Shown: positions 24,339 through 38,599, counted from the stretch's first letter. The stretch: 64,000 nt of DNA from Embiotoca jacksoni (GCA_022577435.1 JAKOON010000032.1:2173047-2237046); one strand, 5' to 3'. Translations and numbers: made by a program. Notes: a model not told the origin generated them from the letters alone.

Positions 24339-26389
24339 AAAAAAAAAGGAGGGTGGGAGAGGAGTTGTAAGAGCTCCAAGCACAAATACACAAGCATGCA
24401 CAAACACTCTTCCAGCCACACAAACAGCTTTTAGCATGAGCACCGACAGCTCCTACACATGTCAACAAGCTGCATCGGATCTCGCTGACAAATTAGGAGA
24501 CAGGCAGACAGAGAGACGTGCTTATAGTGTATAATTTAGGAAGTCTTTCTCTGTCTCTAGTTTTAATTATTCAGCTTCTCTTCTTTTAAGTTTACTATAC
24601 AGTTTCTCTGCTTTTTTTGTCGTTACTTCCCCCTTCCTCCTCTCCATCCTCTTCCATCTTTGAGCTTGTGTGTGTGTTTGAGGGGTGCATCCTTGAAGGA
24701 ACACATGAGAGACAGAGGCGACGACCTGAGACTGATCCGATAAAAAAGACCACTGCAGGAGAGACAGAGAGGGTGAGAAAGAGAGTGGTGAAGGAAGAAA
24801 TGGAGAGGAGGAAATTGGGAAAATGACACCCGGTGGTTGGCGGGGTAGGGGGGTGGGGGGACATAAGAAGGAGGAGAAAGATATCCAAGAGCACATAATG
24901 TGAGAGACGGAATGAGATAAGAACAAAGAGAGAGAAAAGAGAAATATTCAACTCATCTTAGTGTCATATTACTGGAGATTTCTCTTTAATTCCACTTTAA
25001 CATCTTCTGTTTGTGGCAGCACGAAGGCACTGCTACTGGCATTGAATGTTGGGTATTTCACTGCCACGTTATCACTTCAGATTCATAAGTACTGTAAGAA
25101 GGAGGCCAGAAATAGAATAGAAGATGGGTACAAGGCTTCTGTGCTGTCTTTTGGAACGGCTGAATCTGTATCTAATCAGGTTAAATCTTGGCACAAGTAG
25201 CCTCCACCTCTACCATAGGCTTCTAATGCAATTGGATGTGCACAGGCACTGCTTACAGCAAAGAATTATGGGTTCTCCTTCACTGGTTTTGGCTATCCAG
25301 AGGAGGCGTAAAGCACAAACAACACTTTGGTACAATCCCACGAGGACACTGCTCTCACTGCTTCACACACACATTAGCTAACTAGCAGCTTCCGTGCTGC
25401 TTCACACATACAATAGACTATTTCTGTTTGTATTGCTCGAGATCACACAGTGTCATCACAGATTGTGGTCTAAAAAAAAACTTGTTTGTTATTGACATGA
25501 GTTAGACTCCTAAAAAATATTATAACAAATACAGGATGAGTTCAAATTTTACATTACAATTCGTAATATATTAAAACTTTTAAACTATGAAGAAGTTTTT
25601 AAAGTTTGATATATTTCCACGCACTACATGGCTTAGCTCACAACGGTACAACGATGTCATTGTTAATTTAAGGGGGCTTTAAATCGCTGTTTGCCATTAA
25701 ATCTGCAGCATATCTGTGTTGATATTATTGACAGTGTGTGGATTCAATTCATATTTGACAGTTAAATACTGTTATCTGTCTCCCGTCATCAAATTATGTG
25801 GCCATCTGATTGTAATGATGTGAATTTACTGAGCTGACAGGAAGCATACTGTGTTGCTTGTTGTTCAACTGTTGCTGTCACATTTTCTTTCATAAATATG
25901 TGACGATTCGAGCTGCATGTCACACATTCACAGCCTGCAGACACATTGCAACATAACAAGATGTTTTGTTTATCCCTAATCACTAGCTGTTTTCAGTAAG
26001 TAGATTATCCAAAGTGTTGCTTTAAAATGAATCTGGATTTGCAGGGTCGCTGAATGTTTTCTCTGCTGATAGGATTGTCTATGCAGACACCTGATGTTGT
26101 GTAAAGAGAACTACCTCGGTGTCTGCTGTTTGTCTCTGTGAATCTATAAGGGCCTTTACACCTGTAGTCAAACAAAACTTATATTTAGTTTTACAATGTA
26201 TAATCCAGTCACCATGCCATGCAAAATCCCAGATGTAAAGGTGATCCCTGCTCCTTTTTCCTCCACACCTACAAAAAAAAAAAAAGGTGTTAAACAACTT
26301 GAAAAAGCACCAACTTCCCAACATGAAAAAAAAAAAAGTGTTGCGTTTGCCTCGTGCCACTCCAGGCAGCAGTGGTCTACTCTGAGCTA

Positions 26390-26545
26390 AGCTTCCCTAA
26401 ATCCCCCCACTGCACCGGCAGGCACGTCGGCTGTTAACTAAACCTGCTAACCTGTCAGCCGCTAAACCTGCACATAAAGGCCCCATCATGCCTTAAGAGG
26501 ACAACGCATGTCATCTTATTGTAAAAAGCTATTACCATTTACTGT
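26390..26545. other. Complex block with short internal near-repeats
   Basis: The motif CTAAACCTGC occurs at about 26439 and again at about 26463, within GTTAACTAAACCTGCTAACC and CGCTAAACCTGCAC. It is complex sequence without a coding frame. It may be regulatory, but support is slight. Confidence 0.2.
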
Positions 26546-27976
26546 ATTCACATCGGGAGGTTTTAGCACCTGAAGGAGGGAATTCAAAGTGGAGGAGGGT
26601 TTTTATGGGTATAAAAAGTGAGTAAAGGTGAGAATGGAATTATGGGATGTGTGATTGGAATTAATGGGAGTGTTGACAGTTAAAACAATCCACCCTCGCG
26701 GTGCACTTGTTTGTTTGTGGAGGGGATTTGATGGTGTCAGTGTGAAGGTTTGTGTGTTTGGTATGATCACGTTCCATCATCTTTGTTCTCCTCCGCCTCT
26801 TTGCTTGTGTGTCTTCCTCTTTCTTCCTCCCTCCGTCTCCCAATGCGAGTGTGTGACAGCTGTAGTCTGTTTGTTTACATTCTCTCCGCTCCCCACATTT
26901 ACAAGGCTGAGAGATTTACACTGAACCTGACCCCAAATGCCAAACGCAGCTTCCTCGCCTATATTTTTTTTATTCTTCATTTTTCAATTGATATTTTGTT
27001 TTACACACAGTTAACATACAAGAAAAAGGAAAATACAAGAAAAGAGTGAAAACATGTCATTTAGAAGACAAATATACAGTGAAAAAAAAAAGAGTGTTTG
27101 GCACAAAAACAAAGAAAACAAATTCTTTCAGCACAGAGTGAGGGAAGGAAAGTATGAGGGAGGGAAGGGGCGGCTGAGATAAAAGAAAGGATAAAAGCTA
27201 TAAGAAAAAAAAAAGAGGATTGTGGGAAGGAAGGACGGACAGGAGGAGGACGGTGAGATGTTGAGCTGAAATGCAGATCCCATCTGCCTGACTGAAATAA
27301 AAGCAGGAGAATTCTTAAGAAAGCACACCATGGACAGCTACAGTGACAATATCCACAATTACTGGCTCTACTTTTGAAGAGTTTTAATCACAAATTGAGG
27401 AAATAAGAGCTCAAAACGTGCCTGGAGACACTTTCCTATTTAAAGAAGATTTTACAACAAGTAGTATTCCCATCCACAGATCAGAGTTTTAACCAAGTGC
27501 ATGTCACAGCTGTTAAAACACACAGCGAGAGGCCTCCTCTTTGCCTTTCTTCTGTTCTTTTTTTGGTGTTTCCTCCTTTTTTTGTTGTTGATATTCATCT
27601 CTTCCCCCCATCTCTCACAGACCAAATGTCATGTGTGTTGTTTCTCTCTGGGGCAGACTAGCACACACTGCTACCAAGTTCTCACAAATAGAAAATGGAT
27701 GACAGTGATTCTGATGTTGATGGATGACAAACTGATTTTGTTTTTTTAGTGTCCTTTTTTTTAGTACACATTACTGTGGGATTTCCACACTGCACTTCCC
27801 ACAGTCCACCTGTCAATCAAATAGTTCAAGCAAGTGCTGATCTTTAACTGTAAATTTATTTTATTTTCTTAAAATTTCACATAATTTCCCATCCTCTTTC
27901 TCTCCTCGCCGTGGCATGCAAGGAGTTAAAACCCAGTCAAGGAGACAGAAACGCTCATCCTTCTCCTTGTCCTCAC

Positions 27977-28033
27977 AAAAAAAAAAAAAAAAAAAAAAAA
28001 ACGCCCCCCCCCCCCCCCCCCCCCCCCCCCCCC
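27977..28033. repeat. Poly-A followed by poly-C
   Basis: 25 A, then CG, then 30 C. The juxtaposition is unusual and a likely site of sequencing error. Confidence 0.93.
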
Positions 28034-28141
28034 ATCTCCCCCTCCATCTCTGCCTGTCACGGTCTAGTGGCAGGGTTAAGTTAAGTAAGAGTGTTCTAAT
28101 AATTAGGACTGGGACTCGCCTGCCTGCCTGCCTGCTCGCCC

Positions 28142-28143
<2 letters not shown>

Positions 28144-28185
<42 letters not shown>
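28144..28185. repeat. (GT)n microsatellite
   Basis: About 42 bases of GT. Confidence 0.97.
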
Positions 28186-28260
28186 CACACAGCGGAGACT
28201 GACAGGGAGGCAACATGAGAGGGACAAGCCTTTTAACATCTGGCTAAGCACTGACAGGAA

Positions 28261-28261
<1 letters not shown>

Positions 28262-28354
<93 letters not shown>
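28262..28354. repeat. (CA)n microsatellite
   Basis: About 93 bases of CA, 77 bases from a GT array of the opposite sense. Confidence 0.98.
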
Positions 28355-28359
<5 letters not shown>

Positions 28360-28791
28360 ATCGGGGTCTGTCCTACTTGTGGTGGCTTTGTTTACCCCCA
28401 AGTGTGTGTGCCCTTCTGCCCTTCGAGCAGCTCCCCCAGGGTGAGGAGTGTGTGTTTCCCTGTCAATACCAGCCTTCATGCATCTGATCCACATATTGGG
28501 CCGTGATGACTTTTATTGAATTAAGTTTTCTCCTAATTTAAAATGAAATAGTCAAAAGAATATGGACATACTTTGGTCCCATCTTTCTTTCAAGCCACCT
28601 CAGCACCCCCTTTCTCTCTCACTGGGTGGTAACTGGAAGCAAGCAGTAATTGTCTATGTATATGTGTGTGTGTGGGTTTGTGCTGCTTGGTGTGAGTCTT
28701 GCAGTCATTGTTGGGATGCTGCGCAGATCAAGGATTAGTCGCTTCCTGTCGAGCCTTTTGTCGGCCCAGCCACTCCATTTGGACATAGATC

Positions 28792-28793
<2 letters not shown>

Positions 28794-28857
<64 letters not shown>
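28794..28857. repeat. (TG)n microsatellite
   Basis: 64 bases of TG. Confidence 0.98.
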
Positions 28858-28858
<1 letters not shown>

Positions 28859-29216
28859 AGGAGTAGGTTACACAAATGAGCCACTGGAGCTGGTGTAAGG
28901 CCAATGAAGAGAAGAGGATGAGATGAGAGGATTCCCTCTGCAGCGCCCTGCAAAATATTCTCCAGCTTTAAAAGTCATTAATCTTATCTCTTAGAATAGG
29001 ATTCTTTTTTCTTTTTTTTTTTTTATGGAAACGAACACATCTGCTTACGCTGTGACACAATACCCAACTTGTTTCCACTGCTGTCTGAGTTGATTCAGGA
29101 ATCTTCTAGAAACTGGAAAAATAAAAATCAGGTTGAGCATTAAAAGGACACAGTGTCAATTTGCTGGGAATTCTTGAAACAGGTTGAATTGAAATGGAAG
29201 TTTTGCTGTTCCTGTT

Positions 29217-29217
<1 letters not shown>

Positions 29218-29301
<84 letters not shown>
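29218..29301. repeat. (CA)n microsatellite
   Basis: 84 bases of CA. Confidence 0.98.
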
Positions 29302-29304
<3 letters not shown>

Positions 29305-29474
29305 ACAATCACACATATACTCAGTTCCGTAAAGTCCCAAGTTCCGGAATTCCACTTTGTTCCCTCGGTGATGTCAGCATCGGCCAATAAAAAGCCCTCT
29401 GTTAAAACCCCACTGAGCCTCATACAACTGCAGCACACCTGGCAACACAACACACATTTAGCTTTTAATATGTG

Positions 29475-29477
<3 letters not shown>

Positions 29478-29522
<45 letters not shown>
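29478..29522. repeat. (AC)n microsatellite
   Basis: 45 bases of AC. Confidence 0.97.
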
Positions 29523-29523
<1 letters not shown>

Positions 29524-30259
29524 GGTCGTGGCATGCCATAGCTCTGAACTTACCTCTGCAGTAGCCTGTCTTTGTGGGGTTTTTTTTCAGAAAAGATGCA
29601 GCGTTACTCATGAAAGCTCATGGAGTTTTAAAACATATAAATACTGTATATACTTATACAGATACATTAAATACTCTGTACTAGCTTTCATTGCCAGAGT
29701 TTGGTAAAAAATATTGAATGAGCATCTTAACAAAAGCAGCTCAAACATTTTTATCCTCTTCAGTAAAGCCCAAAAGAAACACTGCAGTAATTCATGGCTT
29801 AACTTCACCACAGAATCCTAATTAATGCAGAGCTGATACACAGCTGAGGTGAGCGTGTTGTACCTTCACGTTGCCAGTTTGCCAAGAGCTCCTGAACGTC
29901 TGGCAGCAGCCGAGATGTGCTTATTTCTCAGGGGAGCTCCAGGATTTAGACCCCTGCTAATGCAGATGTGTTAAAAGATGTGTCCTCTCGACTCTCTTTC
30001 TTCATCTTTCCTTTTCGTTCCTGTCCCCCCCCTCAACCCCCCTCCTGCTCTCCCTCCACTCTGTCCTCACCCCCCTATCCCTCCCTCCTTCTCCTTTCCT
30101 CTCCTCAGTAATCTAATCTGCAGCCAGTTTGTGGATGCAGTCTAGTGTGACAGTCCCACCACCACCACCACCTCCACTTCCCTCACTTTCACACACACAA
30201 ACAGCAGGCCCGTTTCCAAAAAGCCCACTTGCTTGGCAGAGGCCCCCTCCTCCCTGTCC

Positions 30260-30345
30260 ATGGTCACACCCTCTTTAATATTGAATTATTCATCAAATCT
30301 GATTGGTTCCTAGTGATGGCGGCCATGATGCGAGCGAACGGTTTA
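30260..30345. promoter_or_regulatory. Candidate short conserved block
   Basis: A short complex block with TTTAATATTGAATTATTCATC (octamer/homeodomain-like), CTGATTGGTTCC (CCAAT on the minus strand) and GATGGCGGCCATGATGCG (YY1-like GGCGGCCATGATG). It stands between a pyrimidine-rich stretch and a large CA array. Confidence 0.25.
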
Positions 30346-30442
30346 TGTGTGCGTGTATGAGGAGGGGGGTGTCGCGGGTTCGAGATCGTTAGCTCTTCTC
30401 AACGCACTGTCGCTTCACAAAGCTGGACCGACCCATCACTTA

Positions 30443-30460
30443 GCACACACACATCCACAT

Positions 30461-30494
<34 letters not shown>

Positions 30495-30500
30495 CCACAT

Positions 30501-30552
<52 letters not shown>
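30443..30552. repeat. CA array with a duplicated ACATCCACATCC insert
   Basis: The interruption ACATCCACATCC appears twice, about 40 bases apart, within the CA array. This shows a higher-order duplication inside the microsatellite. Confidence 0.95.
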
Positions 30553-30554
<2 letters not shown>

Positions 30555-31844
30555 TAGTTTTTTTCCCCCATCTGACAGGAGCAGCCAAACACTTGCACCT
30601 GTAGCTTTTTGGAAGTGAAACAGAACTTTCAATATAGAAGAATTTGGGTCGCTGGTTTTTTTTTTTTTTTTTGCTGCTATTATTTGCCTGTGAATGTTTT
30701 TATTTCCTTTATTTCGTCAGGTTGAGAGTTGTGGTTCGCTATATGGCACCCCACACAGTGAACAGTATGTTGTCATCCCCACCTCCTCCTCCTAAAAGTT
30801 GCAGCCCACCCATAGGGGCAAAGCCTAGCATCTGCTGTGGTAAAAAAAAAAAAGCCTCCAAAGTCCCTTGGAAAGGTGAAACAAATCAATAATATGTGTT
30901 TTATATGCATGCCAGAGTGTGTGTGGATGTGTGTGTGTGTGTGTGTGTGTGCGCATGCTCATATGATTTGCATGCACCAGAATCTATACTATTCAATATT
31001 GGGATTGCTCTCTGGTATCTGCAGACACTTAAAGCTTCCATAGAAGACAGTGTGCAGTTTTATCAGCATCAGGTCCTTATGTTTACTTCTTTTAGTCATA
31101 TTTCAAAGGATATTACGTCAGAACAATATGCAGCTTTCTAAAATGCTCCAATTTAAAGGCCATCAGAGTCCTTTGGTTTAAAAAGTGTCCCTGTTGTGAA
31201 AAAAAATCCCCGCTTATCCACAGTCAAGATGCTTCAGCACCAGACATAATGGTGCATGTCTGTGTTACGGCATGATCAGGTTTATCCCCCACGTCGCTCC
31301 ATTTCATCTGCTATGTTTGTGTATGCGTGTGAAATTGCATTCATGCCGCAGACTTTGTTAAAGGCATAAACAGTCGATGATCACGGATTTGCCCGCACTT
31401 CAGAGAAAGACTCGGATAACGAACGGATGAGAGTTTTGATGTTTGCGCACATGTGTGTTTTCTACCTCAAACACCTCGCAAGACACTTCTCATTGACCCC
31501 GCGCTGCCTCTGCATATCTAGAAGGCATTAGAGGGACATGGGGGCTGTGTGTTTCCGCCTTGTGTTTGAGTCTCTAAGTAAAGATGAGGCACACACGCTG
31601 CCAATAACCTTTGTTGCAGGTCACACACTCGCAGAGAATTTTCAAGTGAAGGGACAAAATCTTTTAGTGCAACTGTGTTAAAAACACACACACATACAAG
31701 TTCCCTCTTCATCATCACCCCCCCCCTCTCCCTCCTCCCCTTTAACGCCCCCCACACCCCTCCCCGTCCCCCCGCCCCCACACACCCCTCCCGCTCTCCC
31801 TTCTTCTCCCCCGTCACCGGGTGTGTGTGGAAACCCAGCCCACT

Positions 31845-31965
31845 GTTCAGCAGATGAATAATTTAGCGGTGTGTGTATCATCTGTTTACCGTGCTAATCC
31901 ATCTGTCAGCAGGCACCTATCGATTCGCGCCTGCCTGGTAATTGTGCATCCGCGCCACACGCACA
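31845..31965. promoter_or_regulatory. Candidate conserved block in intron 2
   Basis: It contains GATGAATAATTTAGCGG, CGTGCTAATCCATCTGTC (TAATCC is an OTX-like core; CATCTG an E-box), and CTGGTAATTGTGCATCCGCG. The sequence is complex and CpG-retaining just before a CA array. Confidence 0.28.
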
Positions 31966-32003
31966 CACACAGATGAGCATACACAAACCTGCACACATCA
32001 CTA

Positions 32004-32004
<1 letters not shown>

Positions 32005-32060
<56 letters not shown>

Positions 32061-32061
32061 T
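32005..32061. repeat. (AC)n microsatellite
   Basis: About 52 bases of AC plus an ATACAC tail, right after the complex block at 31845-31965. Confidence 0.97.
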
Positions 32062-33119
32062 CGTGCACCTATATGATGTGCAGGTTAGCTCATATTCAGA
32101 TCCTGGAGTTGTCAGCTGGCCCCGCAGACACTTCATCTTCACTGAGTGAAACTGAATTTAGGGTCAAGGTCACACAAAACAATCTGATATTGAATGCAAC
32201 AGCTTCAGAGAGGTTTTTTTTTTTTTAGGTATCTTAATTTTGTTTTTGTTTGTTTGTGGTTTTACATGAAGAAAAAAGACGTGCATGATTATTTACATGT
32301 ACGTTCTGTGGTTAAATTACTTTATTGAAAATGTTTAGTTTCCAGTTCAATAATCTTATTTTATATACAAATTAGAATTTAGTGGATAAAAGTTTAGGTA
32401 AATTTCTTCGAATTGACTCAAATCAGAATATAGATTAAATATGAGGTTAAACAGACTGACACCTAAACATTTCTTCAGACCACAATTTCTAAACTGCACA
32501 GAAACCCCACTTCTTCAATTCCCTTAAAGAAAAGTGGCTTCAGCTGTTGATTAAATGGACGACTGAGAGTTCTGAACAAAATGTAAAATGTGGCAGTGAA
32601 AGTGGGAAGTAGGTAGAACAGAGGAAGAAATAATAGCATCCCTTTTACTTTTCTGTTTCAGTTCCAAATTCCTGCTTTCATACGGACATCCTATATCTCC
32701 TGCTGATTTAACAGTAAGCAGGATTGTCTGTAGTCGACCCTGTTTCCATCCCTCCACTTTCTCTTTCCTTCCTTTTCTTTGGTTTCCTCTCAGGCTGGGT
32801 AGAGCCTTCAAACAGACTACAACAAAGGAGTTTCCCAAAGAATCAGATTTAGATCAGATCAGACCATTAAACTTGCATTTTGTGCTCAAATGTGTTTATT
32901 AAAGAATATTTAAACTCACAGCTAAAACAGACACATCTTCTGAGCAACTACAGCATTACCTCTTCCAATTTTTCCACGGGTTATTAAATAATCAGCGCTG
33001 CGGCTTCTTAATATGCTAAACAAGGTTTAAATGGTTGTATACAGTAAATATAGTACATAATAAAGCGACTTTCAGATGTTAAAGGAGGCGTAATCACAGA
33101 GACAGGCAGACAGAGACAG

Positions 33120-33290
33120 ACACAGTGAAGGGATACCGAGAGAGACAGCGCAGTGCTATAATGAATCCATGGGTGACCATTGATGGTTGTAATTATCAAA
33201 TGGCTGGTTTTAAAAGCTCATTGATTGATGTCATTAGCTCCATGAGTGATTACTAATTGCCGCTTTAGTATGTTAACCGCACAGGACGCA
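33120..33290. promoter_or_regulatory. Candidate conserved block in intron 2
   Basis: It contains CTCATTGATTGATGTCATTAG (PBX/HOX- and AP-1/CRE-like cores) and AGTGATTACTAATTGCCGC. It shows no simple repeats and is followed by low-complexity CA-rich DNA. Confidence 0.28.
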
Positions 33291-34791
33291 TGCACACATG
33301 TACACACGGAGAGACGCACACACAGGACGCACACACATGTATCAAACACACACACACATACATTCTTCTGCTTGAATCATCATGTTGGATTTGATTGTAT
33401 ACGAACATATTCACAGTGATAACTGAGGAACTCAGTGAAATGATGTACGAACCAAGGAGGATGTATTTAGATGTACATCACAGTGACACTACACATATTT
33501 TTTTCTCACATACAACATGTTTGTAGCAACAACTGATCACCTGACCAAGGTCAGAAAAAGGATCTGGCTATATGTGGACATTTTCATCACACTCTCCCTC
33601 CTCTAGTCTCTGATGACTTCATTGTTTTAATCCACATCAGATGATCCACTTTGAATGGCCTCTGATCATCTTTGTAATTGCATCCATTAGGCATCATTTT
33701 GGAATTATTAGAAGTGGGAATATCCAGGGTTTAATACTATTATCTACTTAACCCTGCGGCGTTCTTGTGCTGAGAGACCTCACAGTTCAGCTCACACCTG
33801 TTTACAGTCAATCGTATCTCTTTACCTCTTTAACAACCTCTTATTTCTTATTTTCTTCTGTGTCTTATGTTTGTGTTTGTGAATGTAAACAGAGTTTGAG
33901 TGATTGATTTATTGATTGATTATTGATTGTTAAAGGTCAATAGAAGCACAAACTGTTTGGAGAAATATAATCAGGATGGACTAAAACCTCCAATAAAAAT
34001 CAAGGAATATGTTTTTTGGATGTATGAAATAATACATGATTTAGTAAATCAGGCAGAATGCCCAGCTTTAGAGCTGAATGTCATTTTAGGCAATAAAACG
34101 TGAGATTGCTGTTGATATTTTAGAGGTGTCACCTCACCAGGGACATTTCAGGACAATCAGCCAATGATAACTGGCAACATTTTACAAGAAGATTGTAGTT
34201 CACTTCCACACCTCATGTTTTCTTAATCTTTGCTTTCTGTTCTAATGAAGACTTTTTGCCTACGGCCTGCTCTTTTCTTACTTTTCCATATTGTCAAGTC
34301 AACACCTGCTCTTCTGTTGTCTTCTCTACTTTCAGAAGATAAATTGCTACATCTATACAGACAGGCTTTGCTTCTAACTATTTAAAATTACTCTTCTGGG
34401 ACCAAATGTATTGACCAGTTGCCTCCATCACTGCTTGACGTCTATATTTTTGTACATTTGTTTACATCTTCCTGCTTTCTGATTTTTTTGTCTTACCCTG
34501 AGGAGGACAACGCTCGCCAGCAGTGTTGTTAGATCCTGTTCAACTCTACCACCCCTCTCTCTCTCTGTGTCTCACTCACACACACACTCGCACACGCACA
34601 CACACAACACAGTACAAGCGTACACACACTCAGCGGGGTACGTAGCAGGGTTCATTTCTATGTGGAACGTCTAATATCACATCCCTCCGGCAAAAATGCT
34701 CGGAATTCTGCCCTCTTGGAGGAGCGTCACATCCATGTGTGTGTATGTGTCTCCTTCCATCTGCTTGTGTGTGCGTGTTTCTTCTTCTATA

Positions 34792-34794
<3 letters not shown>

Positions 34795-34878
<84 letters not shown>
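34795..34878. repeat. (TG)n microsatellite
   Basis: 84 bases of TG, preceded by imperfect TG-rich sequence. Confidence 0.98.
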
Positions 34879-34879
<1 letters not shown>

Positions 34880-36060
34880 AGGGGGTGTTAGAAGCAGGCA
34901 GGGGCTTAGCAGAGCAAAAGAGAGCAAATCTGTCAGCTCTCCCTGGGCAGACAACCCTTCTGACCCTCATTCAAAGACATATTGATTCTCCTCTACACCC
35001 AACAGGGGAGGGTGTGTGTGTCTGTGTGTGTGTGTGTGTGAGAGAGAGAGTGTGAGTGTGTGTGCAAGTGGGAAAGTGCTTAACACAGCCTCTTTCCTCC
35101 TTCCTTCCCTCGTAAGTGAAGAGATCTGTTCCTGCAGCGTTGTTAAATAATCAAGTAAATACATTTGATTGCGTAATCAGTTCACTTGTTTTTATCGTTT
35201 TATTTGTGACTCCAGATCGACACTAGAGTGGAAGAGAGAGATTATTATTTCAAATCCACAGATACTGAAGTGCAGTCTGACCTAGTTTGCTTTTCTTTAG
35301 GGTTTTCATCTGTCTTGCTCTGTTTCCTGTCTGTTACATACTCCGTTTTGGTTCTTGAAGGAAAAAAAAAAAAGCATCGGTGGGCGAAGAAATACAAACG
35401 GAGTATGCCACAGAGACGAGCTCCTCTCTTATCTTAAGTCGAATACCCGCTGTGCACTTGTTAGCGCTGCCTTGTTTCCCGGGAAGAAGCCTAATGACCT
35501 ATGGGACGTCACCAGTCGGGGCTCTGCAGACTGTAAGGGACCCTATGTGTACTTTCATGTAATTGTCAGATTGCTGTGACACAAAGACTGGGTCAGTACT
35601 GCATGGCCAGTGGTGGGAAGATTAAAATCAACCTCCCAAATCCTACTGAAGATGGTGTTTACTAAAGCGTCTTGCTGGTTGTTGCTGAAGACTGTGAAGT
35701 GACTGCAGGGAGTGTAAATTACAGGACAACAGTTACTGACACTGTGGGTTTGTGTGTTCACTCCTCTATTGTAAAGAGGAAAAAAAAAGGAGAAGAAATC
35801 ATTATTTGTACATAGTTTGTGGCTAAAATCTGTGTTAACGATTTAAAAAATATTCACATGTACATATTTCTTTGAATTATAAAAAGCAGGGTGAACACTG
35901 AAAGCAAACTTGCAGAGAATTACACATTTACAAGGAAGTGAATGTGATGAAAAGATAACATGAAACAAGATCAAGTTAGTCTGCTTTGATTTGGACTGGA
36001 AGATTGAAATGAATTGCATTGATGCAGACAAACAACCGGGTTTAGCCATTAAAAGTCCAT

Positions 36061-36105
36061 TGAAAGAATAGTTTGACATTTTGGGAAATATGCTTATTGC
36101 ATTCC
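36061..36105 (+). repeat. Fragment of a common fish interspersed repeat
   Basis: The string AATAGTTTGACATTTTGGGA followed by AATATGCTTATTGC closely matches the start of a repeat I know as very common in ray-finned fish genomes. Only about 45 bases are retained before the similarity fades. Confidence 0.45.
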
Positions 36106-36276
36106 TACCAAAATTAAGTTATTATGAAACATGAATCGCAAGAGGAACGCAAAAACCTGTAGTTTTACAGAGAATTACTTTTAACCTGCATTAATATTTT
36201 TCAGCCATTTGGATGCAGTACTAAAAGTCATAAACAGAACTTTAACATATTATCAACGTATGAAATTGATACCTTA

Positions 36277-36757
36277 GATGTGTTAGCAAACAGTTACCTA
36301 TTTACACTACCAGCAGACACAGAGCAGCATTGGTATTCTCCTGGAGGTTTTTTTTCTGTCCACCTGAAAAGTGCCATCCTGTGTTTTCTCTCCTTTTTGC
36401 TCTGTTTCGGTCTCCTAAGAAAAAAAATCTGTCTCTGTCGCTGCTAAATGAGGGACATTGTTGACAGCTAACTTTGTGTTGTATTTAGCGCTGAGCAGCT
36501 ACAGTTGGAGTATCAGAGCCTGCTTTCTGAAAACCGCTGCTAGCTGCAGGTGAAAGTGGGGCTAATAACAACTCAGAATATGACATTTTCTTCCTGGAAA
36601 ACCAAAATAATAAGCTGAAAGATGCTAAAATGCCCCTTGGAGCTCAGGGGAACTACAGTAATTCTCTTGAGTTTGTTACTATGAGCCAAACCTTCCACGT
36701 TACACTCAGTCTTTTGACATATCGTTATATAAAACTCCTGATTGGTGCAGCTTTAAA
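36277..36757 (+). repeat. Dispersed repeat, copy A
   Basis: This segment shares ordered stretches with 45203-45639: ATGTGTTAG near the start, then CCTATTTAC and CCAGCAGACA, GCTCTGTTTYGGTCTCC, AAAGATGCTAAA and the end GTGCAGCTTTAAA. Identity is low to moderate overall, so both are old copies of one family, probably a DNA transposon or SINE-like element. No coding frame. Confidence 0.55.
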
Positions 36758-36984
36758 CAGTCAAACTTTGTAGTCACTCACAGTCACTCTTAGTAATAAG
36801 AGGCTTCACTCTGTCTTAGAAAAACAACCCTGACTTTGCATCAATGTCAGGAAGGCTTGTTGCAGGTACACTATGTGTGTGTATTTATACTCACCGTTAG
36901 GTCACATGTCCTGCGACCTGGCACGGCATCACAGCGCAGGGTCTCTGGTAATGACTGGTCACTGGGGGCAACCGGTCAGGGTAG

Positions 36985-36988
<4 letters not shown>

Positions 36989-37061
<73 letters not shown>
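36989..37061. repeat. (TG)n microsatellite
   Basis: 73 bases of TG; first of four long arrays within 800 bases. Confidence 0.98.
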
Positions 37062-37062
<1 letters not shown>

Positions 37063-37163
37063 AGAGGGGAGTGTGTGGTGGGAGGTAAAGACTTCGACAT
37101 GGTGGGGTTGTTGTCTGCAGCATGAAGGTGTAATGTCGACAGGCCACATGCTGACCCTGCTGC

Positions 37164-37164
<1 letters not shown>

Positions 37165-37234
<70 letters not shown>
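37165..37234. repeat. (AC)n microsatellite
   Basis: 70 bases of AC, opposite in sense to the neighbouring TG arrays. Confidence 0.98.
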
Positions 37235-37236
<2 letters not shown>

Positions 37237-37470
37237 TCAGTGGTATAAGCTGAAAAGTGCTGGCTGCTGTAATGGAAGGCAGGTGCACCGGGAGGCCGGC
37301 AGAGGAAGAGGAAGGGAAAATGAGAGAGGACAAAAAGAACATGTGAAAGTCAAAGCAGGTGAAAAAATAGTGACAGATTTGTGGAGGATGATGATGTTTA
37401 ATGTGTGTGAGAGACAGGTGCTCTGTGTCGAAAAGCAAGACAGATATAACAGGCAGAATATGTTTCATGT

Positions 37471-37472
<2 letters not shown>

Positions 37473-37525
<53 letters not shown>
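37473..37525. repeat. (GT)n microsatellite
   Basis: 53 bases of GT. Confidence 0.98.
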
Positions 37526-37526
<1 letters not shown>

Positions 37527-37643
37527 TTAATGCATTGTAGCACCTGAGGGCACTTCGACTACCCCTGTCCTGTCGTCACTCCATTCACTTATTCGACATC
37601 AATACACACGTTGCACACCGAGGTGGTGATGCATGTTGTCTGC

Positions 37644-37767
<124 letters not shown>

Positions 37768-38599
37768 CTCATCAATAAGTGGTCAGAATGCTAATTGTGG
37801 CATTTGACCAGAGAGTTGACAAATGAACCAAGGCCTTTTTAAATATTCAAAATCCTGACAAACATGCATGTTTCTGGTGCATGACACTAAAACTGTGATT
37901 TTAATTTTCATTACCTAAAACGAGCATTGTAAAACTGTAGCTATGGAGACCTCAGTTAGAGGACAGAACACAATACATGTAATATCATGCAATGCAATGT
38001 GGCCTTTTGTCTCTAACTATGCCATGATGTAAAAGCAGACTCTTCTATTTCAATTTAAATATTACATGAAAAATGTATCTGTTACATAACATTTGTTGTG
38101 CTTTTGTTCCTTTCTATGATGGTATTTCAAAATCGTTTGTTTGAATTCTATTATTAGGATGTTTTCCTCTCTAACGTACTGGATAGCAGCAAATCAAAAT
38201 GCATTTGTTTTTCCTATTTGACTCGTCTGTCTTTAATTGAACTAAAATACAAAAAATACATGACACCATCTTCTTCATCCCCCAATAAAATGGTGAGGAA
38301 TATAGTTCTAGCATGCTCAAACACTTTTACAATCCGTGGACGGCACGGTTTCCGAACTCCATCAGCGGAGGAGCACATTTTTGAATTTGTGACTGAACTT
38401 GATTCAGGTCATAAAAACACAACATACATGCCCTCTCTGTGTCTGTTTCTATCTCCTTGTTCTTTTGTCACCGTCTCTTCTGTCTCTCTGTCGCACACAT
38501 ATACACATCCAACCGGCACACACAGGCACACACTGTGCGGGCCACAGATGGCATGGTGGTGTCAGGGTGAGAGGGGTTTGTTAGGATCAAAGAGCTCCA

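Noticed and set aside
30380..30395. B-box-like GGGTTCGAGATC
   Set aside because: It departs from the B box consensus at its end and there is no A box upstream.
36836..37540. 234-codon + strand frame
   Set aside because: It consists mostly of Cys-Val and His-Thr repeats, the translation of GT and CA arrays.
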